From: Dryomyza anilis
Lineage: Eukaryota > Arthropoda > Insecta > Diptera > Dryomyzidae
Direction of reading: 5' to 3'
Length of the DNA: 64,000 nucleotides
NCBI GenBank assembly: GCA_951804985.1
Contig: OX638132.1
Location: 10,521,529-10,585,528, forward strand
Part shown: piece by piece, positions 44,811 through 55,944 of the stretch
How the letters are laid out: every line of letters starts with the position of its first letter
Position numbering within the stretch: the stretch's first letter is position 1
The notes under the pieces: generated by a model
What the model saw: only the letters and a program-made list of their open reading frames with translations
Database searches by the model: none
Told to the model about the DNA's origin: nothing
Program-made: the position numbers and the translations under genes

Positions 44811-46354
44811 ATCAATACAGATTGTCAACACTGATCGCTGCATATACAAACAACAAACATATGCGAATATAACAAGACAGCATCCAAGCTTGTAATCTTT
44901 TTATTCGAGAACTTATTTTTGTACAAGCTGTACTGTGTTGCTAACAGTGTTTTGCTGTTATGTTGCGTCTAGCTGTTGTCATGCGATATATACAGGGTGC
45001 CAAGAATAATTCAATGTGCCTTTATTGTAGATTATGTATACGTATATGTCTATTATATATACATAATGAAGTCGCTGTTTTAAAAATCATGTAATATACG
45101 TATAAATTTAACAAAAATAATCATGATATCCAGCAAAGAATAGTAAAAATGATTTGGTATTTGTTATATATGATTATAGCAAGGAAAAAATGTTTGTATT
45201 TTTAATTCGCTTTTATTTGTTATAATACTTAGTAATTTAATACACGTGATATTTGCAAACCATTTTTTCCCACATTTTTTGACCACCTTATTGAAAGCTC
45301 GGTTAAAATGTTATTGGTTGATATCTCATAAAATGATGCATAGCAAATTTTATAACCCACATTTTAGAATGTTGCAGGTCATTTCCCATAATATGCTTGT
45401 AGATTTGTTGGCATATTTGGAATTTTTATTTAAGGTTTATGTCAATCGATATACACTTTAAAAACAAACATTTAATGCCTTTACATAAATATTTTATCTT
45501 GTATATATAAAAAGTTATAATTTTACACAACATTTCAAAAATACCACAGATGGGAATATTCCAACGGAAATGGCAACAATGATGTTACACTTTGCAAGCC
45601 TGTACAGTGAGTAGATCAACGCATTCTCTTTGTCCTTGAACAAATATGAGTTTTCGAAAAGTGAGAATTTTTTTGTTGCAGTCTCTCATGTGTAATGCGG
45701 ATGAAGAGGTGAAACGCAAAACTCTCTTGTGAGTAGCAAAATCTCTACTCACAAAACGCGACTCTCTTATGAGTGGTGAATTTGCCGTATATTTTCTGGC
45801 TACTCACTCATGAGGTGAGTAGCAACGAGAAAAAAATATTTTGCAAAACTCATGAGTTTGAGTGAGCGTGAGTGAGGATTTCCGAACTCTGATAAATATT
45901 ATGAACAAATTCATCAATATGACGATTTAAATTCATTGTGTATTTTGTCGTCACTATGATGTTCGATAGTACGAATAATTTCATACATATAATGAATAAA
46001 TTTATCAATATGTTATTTAATGAACGGTGGTATTAATATGATGAATCTGGTAGTTGTGTGAAAAATTCATAATATTTATGAATAAATTCATCATATTGAT
46101 GAATTTTTTCTGTGTACATTAAGAATTTTTAACTCCTAGTATTTGTAGATAATATATGCACATTTAAAGCAAAAATATAAAATTTAAATAAAATTTAAAT
46201 TTATAATTAAATATGAAATAATATTATTTTCAGATTAAAGGCATAAGTATTTTATGATTGAAAATGGGTTGCATAAAAGAGTCGCAAACATGTCTTCACA
46301 GGACATATTTTAAAAAGTAAAAAAAATAATAATGTTGATAGTTACTTTTGGACT

Positions 46355-46700
46355 ATGCTCTGGATAACTATAAATCATTTTTTTGTTTATCATAAATGAT
46401 AATTTTTTTTTTAAAAATTCTCTAAAAATATCCAAATTTTCCAAAGTTAAGATTCAATTATTTTAAAAACGTATTGGAATATTAGCATACATTAGTATAT
46501 TAAAATTAGTTTTGACAATAAAAAGAAAAATAACGTTTAAGTTTTTTCGTATCACTATTATATTTTTATTCTAAATATTCTAAGACAACGGCCTATAAAT
46601 ACGATTGCAATTTTCTTAAAAATGTTAAGTAATAGTGAAATAAACTGAGTATACAGTCAAAATCAGCACCAGCTAATTATATAGAATTGATGTGTGTATG
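46355..46700. repeat. Dispersed repeat, copy 2 of 2
   Basis: Inverse-orientation relative of 15241..15590 (TGCTCTGGATAACTATAAAT, TTAGTTTTGACAATAAAAAG, TACAGTCAAAATCAGCACC). Confidence 0.6.
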
Positions 46701-47210
46701 TGATGAATGTTCATTGGAAATATCATATTGGATAGTGTAATCAATTGAAATATAAAATAGAAGATATCATTTTTATTTATTGCTATATGCTGGTATCATA
46801 AGTGATAAAAAAAATCTAGATTTCCTCATATTTGACAATGAATTTAAATTATATCATTATTTTGTTATTTTAAAATAATTTTACAAGTTCGTCACACGTG
46901 TAAGCGGTAGATGACACATGTAACAAACAATTTCACCTCGACATTGTGGTAGAACTGACTCTTATCGACTACTACATCCTAATGGTGTATTTTTTTACGT
47001 GTATCTGAAATTTGTTCAGTTAAATATTTGTTTGTTTTAATGTAACTATCTGTTAAAATAGAAATAGGTGCTCAGCTGTAGATTAAATAAATAGTTTTGA
47101 GTATTTTACATTACAAAGGCAATTTAAAGACGACTTTAACATTAAAATCAGCGTTTTGGCATTTAATTATATGTGAAAATTGAAATTAAATTTTATATTG
47201 GAAAGCCTGT
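46701..47210. other. AT-rich DNA, nothing recognised
   Basis: No feature that I can support. Confidence 0.4.
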
Positions 47211-47890
47211 GGTAAAGTGGGACATGGCGTCATGTGGGAAATTGCAATTTTTGGACACGTGTTTACACTTAGAAAAATATAAACAATTGTTAAGTGCTGC
47301 TTAATATGGCATCAATTTTTTCAACCATAGTTATAATAAAATGTAAACCTTTTTATTGCATTTCGAGAACAAGTGGTAAAATATATTTGAAAGTATTTTA
47401 GAGTGCTATTGTTTGCTATTAAAACGTGTAAATTTTTCTATTTTAATTAGAAAGATATGTTTAAAATGATCGAATGTTGTCTATTTTTTGAAATATAAAT
47501 GGGTGTTGCAAATAATTTAACATTGCTTAAATATTGCTAAGTTATGATCAAATTGCGATATTCGGGTAAAGTGGGAAACCTTTTCTGGCGTAAAGTGGGA
47601 AACGTAATTTAAGCAATGTTTGTTGTAATTTACGTGAAAATATTGTGCTTTATGAATTATTTAATTGGTTTAGCTAAGAAAAAAACTTCAATCGTGGCTT
47701 AAAACCAATGGAAAGCAACATTTTGCCTTCATCTGAGATAAGATCTAAATTGCAGAAGTATGCCGAGAAGCGAACCTTTAACAGGTGCATAAATAATACA
47801 TTGGCAAATATTCTTCAACTCCAGACGAAGAAGAAGAAAAATTTAGAAATAGAACAGTTTCACTATCTACGAGGAACCAGTCCCTTACAT
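47211..47890 (+). mobile_element. 'GGGTAAAGTGGGA' transposon, left part
   Basis: GGTAAAGTGGGACATGGCGT and the following ~650 bp match 55204..55860 (GTGGGAAATTGCAA, CTTAATATGGCATCAA, AGAGTGC.GTTGTTTGCTAT, AGATAAGATCT). An open frame of 81 codons starts at 47708 (MESNILPSSEIRSKLQKY); the other copy has MKSNILISTEIRSELQKY at the same place, then stops. The shared start suggests the remnant of a transposase or other element protein. The right end is replaced by the minisatellite. Confidence 0.65.
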
Positions 47891-47919
47891 AGTCTACACC
47901 AATTCCAACTGATATTGAG

Positions 47920-48480
47920 AAAATTCCAAATTAAATTGAGATTTTCCATTTGAAATTGAAAGTATTCCAAATGAAATTGAGATTTTCCATTTGAAATTGA
48001 GAGTATTACAATTGAAATTGTGATTTTCCATTTGAAATTGAGAGAATTCCAAATGAAATTGAGAAAATTCCAAATGAAATTGAGATTTTCCATTTGAAAT
48101 TGAGAGTATTACAAATGAAATTGTGATTTTCCATTTGAAATTGAGAGTATTCCAAATGAAATTGAGAAAATTCCAAATGAAATTGAGATTTTTCCACTTG
48201 AAATTGAGAACATTGGAAATGAAATTGTGATTTTCCAATTTAAATTTAGAAAATTTCAAATGAAATTGGGATTTTAAAATTGGAATTGAGAAATTTTCAA
48301 ATGAAATTGGGATTTTAAAAATGGAATTGAGAAATTTTCAAATGAAATTGAGATTTTTCCATTTGGAATTTAGAACATCTCAAATAAAATTGAGATTTTG
48401 TCATTTGGAATTGAGAAAATTTTATTTGAAATTGAGAATTTGTAATTTGAAATTAAGAAAATTACCAAGAAAATAAGTGA
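47920..48480. repeat. Minisatellite, ~20-bp unit AAATTGAGAAAATTCCAAATG
   Basis: Imperfect tandem units alternating TTCCAAATGAAATTGAGAA and TTTCCATTTGAAATTGAGA types over ~560 bp. Open minus-strand frames (up to 121 codons of NFIWN/NFKWK repeats) merely reflect the unit length. A diverged inverse copy follows at 48626..49265. Confidence 0.9.
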
Positions 48481-48497
48481 CTAAACCCCTTTGGGAT

Positions 48498-48625
48498 TTC
48501 GGTTTCGGTTCTAGTTCCAATATTTTATATAATAGCAATTACGGTACCGGTTCCAAACTACATTTTATAAGTTTATGGTGCTGATACCGGTTTCAAAATC
48601 GAAACGGTACCGTTTCATTTCATTT
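48498..48625. repeat. CCGAAACCG-type fragment between inverted minisatellites
   Basis: GGATTTCGGTTTCGG, TACGGTACCGGTTCC and ATACCGGTTTC resemble the small element at 44154..44619. It sits at the turning point of the inverted minisatellite. Confidence 0.5.
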
Positions 48626-49265
48626 GGAATTTTCCCAATATAAAGTGGAAAATCTTAATTTCATTTGTAATTTTTTCAATTTCAAATGTAAAGCTCTCAA
48701 TTTCATTTGGAATTTTGTCAATTTCAAATGAAAAGCTGTCAATTTCTTCAAATACACCTATTAGAGAATATACGCAAATAGGTTTGCATGAAATAATTGC
48801 AAATTTAAATGCGAAACTTTTTTTTAGAATGCTAGAGTCGAACCATTTTCTGGTATCTACACCATTTCCAAGTGTAATTCTGAATTATTCAATTTATATT
48901 CAAAAGAGATCAGATTTAATTCAGAAATTCTATTTTAAATTCAAAAGACATCAATTGTAATTTAGAAATTCTATTTAAAATTCAAAATATGCCAGTAATA
49001 ATTCAGAAATTGCATATGAAATACATCAATTGATATTCATAACTTTTTATTTGGAATTCAGAAATTAAAATTCATAATTTCAAAACTTTCCATTTCAATT
49101 AATAGTTTCTTGTCTAAATGAAAAATTAGGAATTTCGATTGATATTTCCTGAGTTCCAAATGGAAATTGGCTAATTTTAATTGACATTTTCCGAATTTAA
49201 AATGAAAAATTATGAATTTTAATTATGTTTTCTAAAATTCTGAATTACAATTGATGTCTTTTAAA
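48626..49265. repeat. Inverse-orientation minisatellite, more diverged
   Basis: CTCAATTTCATTTGGAATTTT units near 48688 are the reverse complement of the array at 47920..48480. Beyond 48880 it decays to TTCAGAAATTCTATTTAAA-type units. Confidence 0.7.
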
Positions 49266-49321
49266 AATAAATAGAATATTTCTGAATTACACTAGGATAT
49301 GGTGTACCCTAAATCAGCAAC

Positions 49322-49770
49322 ATAGCACAAAAAAACAAATTTCACCAACAACCAGTATTCATTATATTGATGATTTCATTCTTTAATATGATGAATATGT
49401 TTTCAGTCAAATCAATGTTTTTTATTTTCAATATTTTGTATAACAACAAATTTAAAAAAAAAAAAACGATTTCCATTATACATTTATACATTTATTATTC
49501 TCTTAAGATTTATGTTATTTAAAAAATATGGATTGATGAACCAAATTCATTAATATGATGTACACTTGTTCATTAATATGATGAAATGGAGTCTTCGCAT
49601 GATTAGCAATAAAATATTATAAATTTTATAAGAATTATAAATACATAAATGTGTAAATGAAGACAAATTTTAGTTTGAAACATTTAAAAAATATGTTTTT
49701 AATTCAATGAATGAATTCATCAATATGATGATTCCTGCTTGTTGATGATTTTTTCTTGTGTGAGTGCTTT
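49322..49770. mobile_element. MITE-like element related to 41875..46116
   Basis: Contains AATATGATGAA / TTCATCAATATGATG motifs and ends in GATTTTTTCTTGTGTG, with a weaker left end near CACAAAAAAACAAA. Non-coding. Confidence 0.5.
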
Positions 49771-49868
49771 ATGAATCAATTTATGATAATTCCAACTTCA
49801 AAAATCTGTATTCAATCAGCTCACACAACATATTTCGGAGAATTTGTTTTAATTAAACACAGAATAAA

Positions 49869-50200
49869 ATAATCGACATAAATATAGCAACCAATGTTAA
49901 TTGCATGCATTAATCAGTTAGTAATTTAATGAAAACATTTACTATTCTTCGTTAAATCAGCAATTGCATTTGTTAATATGAAGAGTTGTACGTCAATGCA
50001 GCAAATAAATTAGTCGGCGCAGTTATATTTGCTAAAACTGCGCCGACTAAATGCTGCATTGACGTACAAATATTCATATTAGCAAACAGAATTGTTGAAT
50101 TAACGATTAATAGCAAATGTTTTCATTAAATTGCAGATATTCATTGCTAGACTGATTAATGCATGCAATTAATATCGGTTGCTATATTTACATTGATTAT
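49869..50200. mobile_element. 332-bp near-palindromic foldback element
   Basis: The two ~155-bp halves are inverted copies around an 11-base loop. The perfect inner arms are TAGTCGGCGCAGTT and AACTGCGCCGACTA (50011..50024 and 50036..50049); the outer arms share ATATAGCAACC.AT.TTAATTGCATGC. Fragments of the same family are at 4230..4310 and 14023..14130. Confidence 0.85.
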
Positions 50201-51719
50201 CATTTCTGTGAAAGAACCAGTTGGGTCGGGGAATATTCCAAACAATATAATAGGGTGCAGAACAGATGTTAGAGTGGTACAAGGCATATGTTTAGTACCA
50301 AAAGATGTACTGGGTTAAGTATTTGATAATACAAATGTGAATTCATGTGTTCGATAAATACTATTTAAATTGCATGAGTGATTCATTTGATATTTAGAGT
50401 TGGTTTATTTATTGAGTTTTAGTATATTTTTCATTGTTTTGTTACTTTTTAGAATTTGTTGAGATATCAATCATTTCAAGTGGACATTAGTTAGAAATGT
50501 TGTTATTGATTTTGTTAAGTACTCTCGAAAATAACTACAACACATTGCTGAAAACATGTTGTTCAAGTTGTTATGTAAAAATTGCAACATTTTTTATTAT
50601 TTTTTTTTTTATAGTTTTTTATGGAAACATGGAAAAAAACTTTTGAAAAACGATTCATTAAATAACATAATACCCAAGGCTGGATAAAAACATCAACTAA
50701 ATTTTTAATATCGTATTTATTTGTTTAGTATATATTGAAACAAAAAAAATTTTAAACTAAAGTAAAATGTATTAAAAAAAATACCTGTAACTATGTCCCT
50801 TATCGTCTGACAAGTCAAGTGGTATTAATATCGAATCGATATGGATTCGAGAGCGACTTAAAACATTTAACAATAAAGTCAACCACAGATACAGCACAAA
50901 CAAACAAATGAATAAAATAAATAAAATATCCAAATTGATTTTTTATATTTCAAATTTAGAGAATGACATTTGTGCCTGGCGCCACTTTATTTTTTTTTTC
51001 ATGCATGCCACAGCCACCAAAAAGTGCGCACAGATTTTTATTTCGATAATAAGTTATTTTTAAGTTATATATTTTCATTTACCCCCCCGTCCATTAAATA
51101 AATATGCTACATATGAAGCAGTCACTCGATCGTTCAATGTCATTAAATATTTGTTCGTTCAAGTGTTGGCGTTTGTAATCTTATCAGACTGCGACGGTTG
51201 ATTGTATTTCGATTCTTTCGATACCGTTTTAAATATCTGGATATATTTGTGGACATACTTTACAAAACAGAATTCGTTGAGTTGTGCTAAAAATAGAAGA
51301 AGCTATGAAAAACTGATTGGAATTCTAAATTAATGGCGACTCGTTGAATAATACTAATAATATTAATAATCATAAAATTAAAATATGATAAAAATAAAAT
51401 TAATAAGTGGCTCGTTTGAACGACAACTTAAAAACTAATCTATTTTTATTTTAGTTTAGAAAAGAAATAAAATTAAAAAATGTTTAATTAAATTTTATCA
51501 ATTTTAGACGTATAAATAATAAAAATTCAGCTTCTATTTAAGGAATTATTTTAAATTTAAAGTAATTATAATTTTTACGTGCGACATAGAGTCATCAAAC
51601 CTAGCAATATTTTAAGTGAATTCAGAAGAACAGAAAATTATGTTTCTAATTTTAAGGAGCTGTAATTTTGATAATAGATACGACAAAAGCATAACAATTT
51701 GCAAATATAATAGTAAAAT
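50201..51719. other. AT-rich DNA, nothing recognised
   Basis: No gene or clear repeat that I can support. Confidence 0.4.
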
Positions 51720-53860
51720 AATCCTCTTTCGGTTAGTTTTTCAATTATAGTGATTCATCTATTGAGTCCATAGAAATCATATTTTTAGTCCTATTTTTAG
51801 TGATTTCAGTAATTTATAATGTTATGTGGTTGTAATTTCAGTAATATAAATTGCAACAGTCTACAAATTTGAATGTTGAATAATCCAATAATGATCTTTC
51901 AGATAGGCTTTCAAATATCTATTATGGAGTCCAGTCAATCATATTTTTAGCATTTAATTATTTGAAAAGACCAGAAAAATCTTTTTTCTAAATTTAAGGG
52001 GCTGTGATTTTGATAATATACACGGCAGCACCATACAAATGGGCATATATAATAGTCAAATAATGATCTTGAATGTTATTTTTAAATAATATAGATCCAT
52101 CGATTAAGTCCAGAGAAAACATATTTTTAGCATTTAATGATTTGAAGAGACCAGAAAATTCATTTTTCTACATTTAAGGGGCGGCGATTTCAAATATATA
52201 CTAGATAGCAGCACACAAATTAGCATATATAATAGTCAAACAATAACATTTCAGATAGTTTTTAAATTATAGAAATCCATCGATGGAGTTCAGAGAAATC
52301 TTATTTTTAGCATTTAATGATTTGAAGAGTGCAGAAAAACCATTGTTCTAAATATAAAGGTCTGTGATTTCGAAAATATACATGGTAGTAGCATACAAAT
52401 TAGCATATATTATAGTCAAACAATAAGATTTCAGATAGTTCTTAAATTATAGAGATCCATCGAATGAGTTCAGAGAAATCATATTTTTAGCATTTAACGA
52501 TTTGAAGAGAGCGGAAAATCATTTTTCTACAGTTAATGGGCTGCGATTTCGATAATGTACAAGGTAGCAGCACACAAATTAGCATATATAATAGTCAAAC
52601 AATAAGCTTTCAGATAGTTTTTAAATTATATAGATCCATCGATTGAGTTCAGAGAAATCATATTTTTAGCATTTAACGATTTGAAGAGATCAGAATAATC
52701 ATTTTTCTATATTTAAGGGGCTGTGATTTCGAAAATATACATGGTAGTAGCATACAAATTAGCATATATTATAGTCAAACAATAAGATTTCAGATAGTTC
52801 TTAAATTATAAAGATCCATCGAATGAGTTCAGAGAAATCATATTTTTAGCATTTAACGATTTGAAGAGAGCGGAAAATCATTTTTCTACATTTAAGGGGC
52901 TGCGATTTCGATAATGTACAAGGTAGCAGCACACAAATTAGCATATATAATAGTCAAACAATAAGCTTTCAGATAGTTTTTAAATTATATAGATCCATCG
53001 ATTGAGTTCAGAGAAATCATATTTTTAGCATTTAACGATTTGAAGAGATCAGAATAATCATTTTTCTATATTTAAGGGGCTGTGATTTCGAAAATATACA
53101 TGGTAGTAGCATACAAATTAGCATATATTATAGTCAAACAATAAGATTTCAGATAGTTCTTAAATTATAAAGATCCATCGAATGAGTTCAGAGAAATCAT
53201 ATTTTTAGCATTTAACGATTTGAAGAGAGCGGAAAATCATTTTTCTACATTTAAGGGGCTGCGATTTCGATAATGTACAAGGTAGCAGCACACAAATTAG
53301 CATATATAATAGTCAAACAATAAGCTTTCAGATAGTTTTTAAAAAATATAGATCTACCTATTGAGTCCAGATAAATCATTTTTCTTTATTTAAGGGGCTG
53401 TGATTTCGATAATTGACACGACAGCACCATACAAATCAGCATATATATAGTAGTCAAACAATAAGCTTTCAGATAGTTTTAAATAATAGAGATCCATCGA
53501 TTAAGTTCAGAGAAATCATATTTTTAACATTTAATGATTTGAAGAGACCAAAAAAATCGTTTTCATAAATTTAAGGGCCTATAATTTCGATAATATAAAC
53601 GACAGCAACATACAAATGTGCATATAAATAGTCAAATAATAAATAAATAATAGTCAAATAATAAACTTTCAAATAGCTTTTAAATTATAGATGTCCATCG
53701 ATTGAGTTCAGAAAAATCATATTTTTAGCATTTAACGATTTGAAAAGAGCAGAAAAATCATTTTCTACATTTAAGAGGCTGTGATTTCGATAATATAAAT
53801 TGCAGTAGCCTACAAATTTGCATATTTAATAGTCAACTAGACTAGATGAATTACACTTTA
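51720..53860. repeat. ~179-bp satellite, about 12 monomers, with 359-bp higher-order repeat
   Basis: The marker GATCCATCGA or its variants occurs at about 51756, 51921, 52094, 52276, 52454, 52633, 52813, 52992, 53172, 53351, 53491 and 53693. In the middle, alternate monomers are almost identical (type 1 with GAATGAGTTCAG and GTAGTAGCATAC; type 2 with GATTGAGTTCAG and GTAGCAGCACAC), giving a 359-bp period. The outer monomers are more diverged. Each contains TTAAGGGGCTGTGATTTCGA. Non-coding. Confidence 0.95.
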
Positions 53861-54660
53861 AGCTTAAAGTAGCTGTAACTTCGCTTTTATGCCTCGAAGA
53901 ACCCTGAAATTTTGCACATTAAGTGTGTGATACTCCCTAATAAACGGTTGCCAACAATATTGTTAAACTGACAAAGCATGGTTTACAACATTTACCTACA
54001 CAATAAATATTTGCCAATACATTTAATCGGCTATGAGTAGGTTGTATGGCTATGACTGACATGTGTTTGGGCTTAGAGTGTTTTGTCGTAGTTTGCAACT
54101 GTATCGCAAGGAATTATTGACAAAGTATTACGAATGTTTATGTTGTGTCTGACGACTTTAAGGATGATTAGTTTAATACTAAATATACATTTCAAACTAT
54201 AGGTTATGAGATGGGAGGTGTATTTTGTTTATTTAAAAATAATATAATTAAAAATAAAATTCAAGAGTTTACTAAAAATTATAAATTGTTTATAATATAT
54301 AATTCAATATATTTTAGTTAATAAAATGAATGGTGCATTTATGATTATATTGCCATTGTTATCTGGGCATAAAACACTCTTTTTTTGTTGGTTTAATCAT
54401 CAATGAATTTCGCGTAAAATTGCGTAAATATCTCAATCGTATTAGGGGCCATAAAGTGTACAGCTGCGACGCCACATCTGGCTGCCGGAAAGTATTAATA
54501 AAAACATAATAAAATCTAAATGAAATCGACTTTTTTTTGTTTGATTTTGGTTCGTTTTTTTCCGATGATATTGTTTGCCGTTACGGTCGATACTTGCTAC
54601 TAATACGGGTGCATTTGTTTTGTTTTTCAGTAGAACACACTTGCTTTGCATGGTAAAACC
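53861..54660. other. AT-rich DNA, nothing recognised
   Basis: 53865..53925 (AGTAGCTGTAACTTCGC, TGAAATTTTGCAC) has the look of transposon internal sequence. No gene. Confidence 0.35.
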
Positions 54661-54662
54661 TA

Positions 54663-55164
54663 CACTGAGGGAAAAAAGTAATAAAATTAAATAAAAAAGC
54701 AATAAATTTAAATACTTTTCGGCAAGTTTTTCACCCGTAGTCATTTGCATTTAAATTAAATACTTTTTATTTAAACTGGATGTAAATGCTTTTTATTTAA
54801 ATTTATTACGTACGTAATAAAATTTGATGTAAATACTTTTTATTTAAATTTATTACGTATGTAATAAAATTTAAAGTAAATACTTTTTATTACTTTTTAT
54901 TAAAGTTATAACATTTTAATTTAAACACAATAATATTTATTTCATATAAAGAATGTTCCTAATCTTCTTTATATGAGATAAAAATATTATTTTATTTTTA
55001 TTTTTTCGAAATTTTTAATAAAATTAAATACTTTTTATTTAATTAAAAATTAAATACGCGCGTAATATTTTTTGTATGGAGTATTACGTTTTTTATTACA
55101 AAAGTATTTAAATCAAATTTAAATAAATTTTATTTAATTTTATTACGTCACTTTTTCCTTAGTG
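54663..55164. mobile_element. 502-bp MITE with TA target site and ~30-bp inverted ends
   Basis: TA at 54661..54662 and 55165..55166. Ends CACTGAGGGAAAAAAGTAAT and TACGTCACTTTTTCCTTAGTG; the complementarity extends through ATAAAATTAAATA / TATTTAATTTTAT. The interior has several TTTATTACGTACGTAATAAA-type palindromes. Confidence 0.85.
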
Positions 55165-55944
55165 TAGTGTTACTCATACGTTAGACATTACCAAATTTAT
55201 TTATAGGGTAAAATGAGACATGAGGTAATGTGGGAAATTGCAATATTTGGACATGATTTAGCACTTAGAGAAATTAAAACAATTGTCAAGTGTTTCTTAA
55301 TATGGCATCAACATTTTCATCCATTCATGGTTATAATCAAATTAATATATTTTTATTACATTTCGAGAACGAGTGGAATAAAAATATTTTTGAAAGTTTT
55401 TAGAGTGCCGTTGTTTGCTATCATTAAGTGTGCATTTTTTCTATTTTAATTTGAAAGGTTTATTTAAAATGAACGGATGTTGTATATCTATTGAAATACA
55501 AACGGGTTTTGTAAATAATTTAACATTGCTTAAATGGTGCTAAGTTATGTTCAAATTGTGATAAATGGGGGTAAAGTAGGAAACAAGTTCTGGGGTAAAG
55601 TGGAAAATGTAATTTAAGCAATTTTTGTTGTAATTTCAGCAAAATATTGTGTTATATGTATTAAAAAATTTTAATCGTGGCCACAAACCAATGAAAAGCA
55701 ACATTTTGATTTCAACTGAGATAAGATCTGAATTGCAGAAGTATGTCGAGAGAAGCGAATCTTTAACAGGAGCATAAAGAATACATCGGCAAATATTCTG
55801 CATCTTTATCAGAAGAGGAATAATTTGCTTGAATTAATTGACGAAGAAAATAACTTTTAAGAATTCAGTGAATTGCAATCTGCAAATACTTGAAAATGTG
55901 CGTGTATTTACCAACATCTTGTTTTCTTGTTTTCTGTATGTCTA

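Larger units (their letters stand above)
42595..45891. mobile_element. Second layer: hAT-type non-autonomous transposon
   Basis: Terminal inverted repeats CAGAGTTCGGAAA and TTTCCGAACTCTG, flanked by a perfect 8-bp duplication ATAAATAT (42587..42594 and 45892..45899): the ends and 8-bp target site typical of hAT elements. Subterminal regions are full of ACTCATGAGT-like motifs, as expected for transposase binding. Without its insert it would be about 1.8 kb; no transposase frame seen. Confidence 0.92.
41875..46116. mobile_element. Outermost layer: MITE-like element with ATATGATGAA repeats
   Basis: Ends TACACGGAAAAAAATG (41875) and AATTTTTTCTGTGTA (46116). Interior before 42594 and after 45892 is AT-rich with many AATATGATGAA / TTCATCATATT motifs. 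A relative lies at 49322..49770. It has been split by the hAT-like element at 42595..45891. No coding frame. Confidence 0.7.

Noticed and set aside
47863..48259. Minus-strand frames with NFIWN/NFKWK repeats
   Set aside because: Produced by the tandem minisatellite; no domain and no expression signal.
51720..53860. Relationship to the 359-bp satellite of Drosophila melanogaster
   Set aside because: Only the period length coincides; here it is two 179-180 bp monomers, and I see no sequence reason to equate them.
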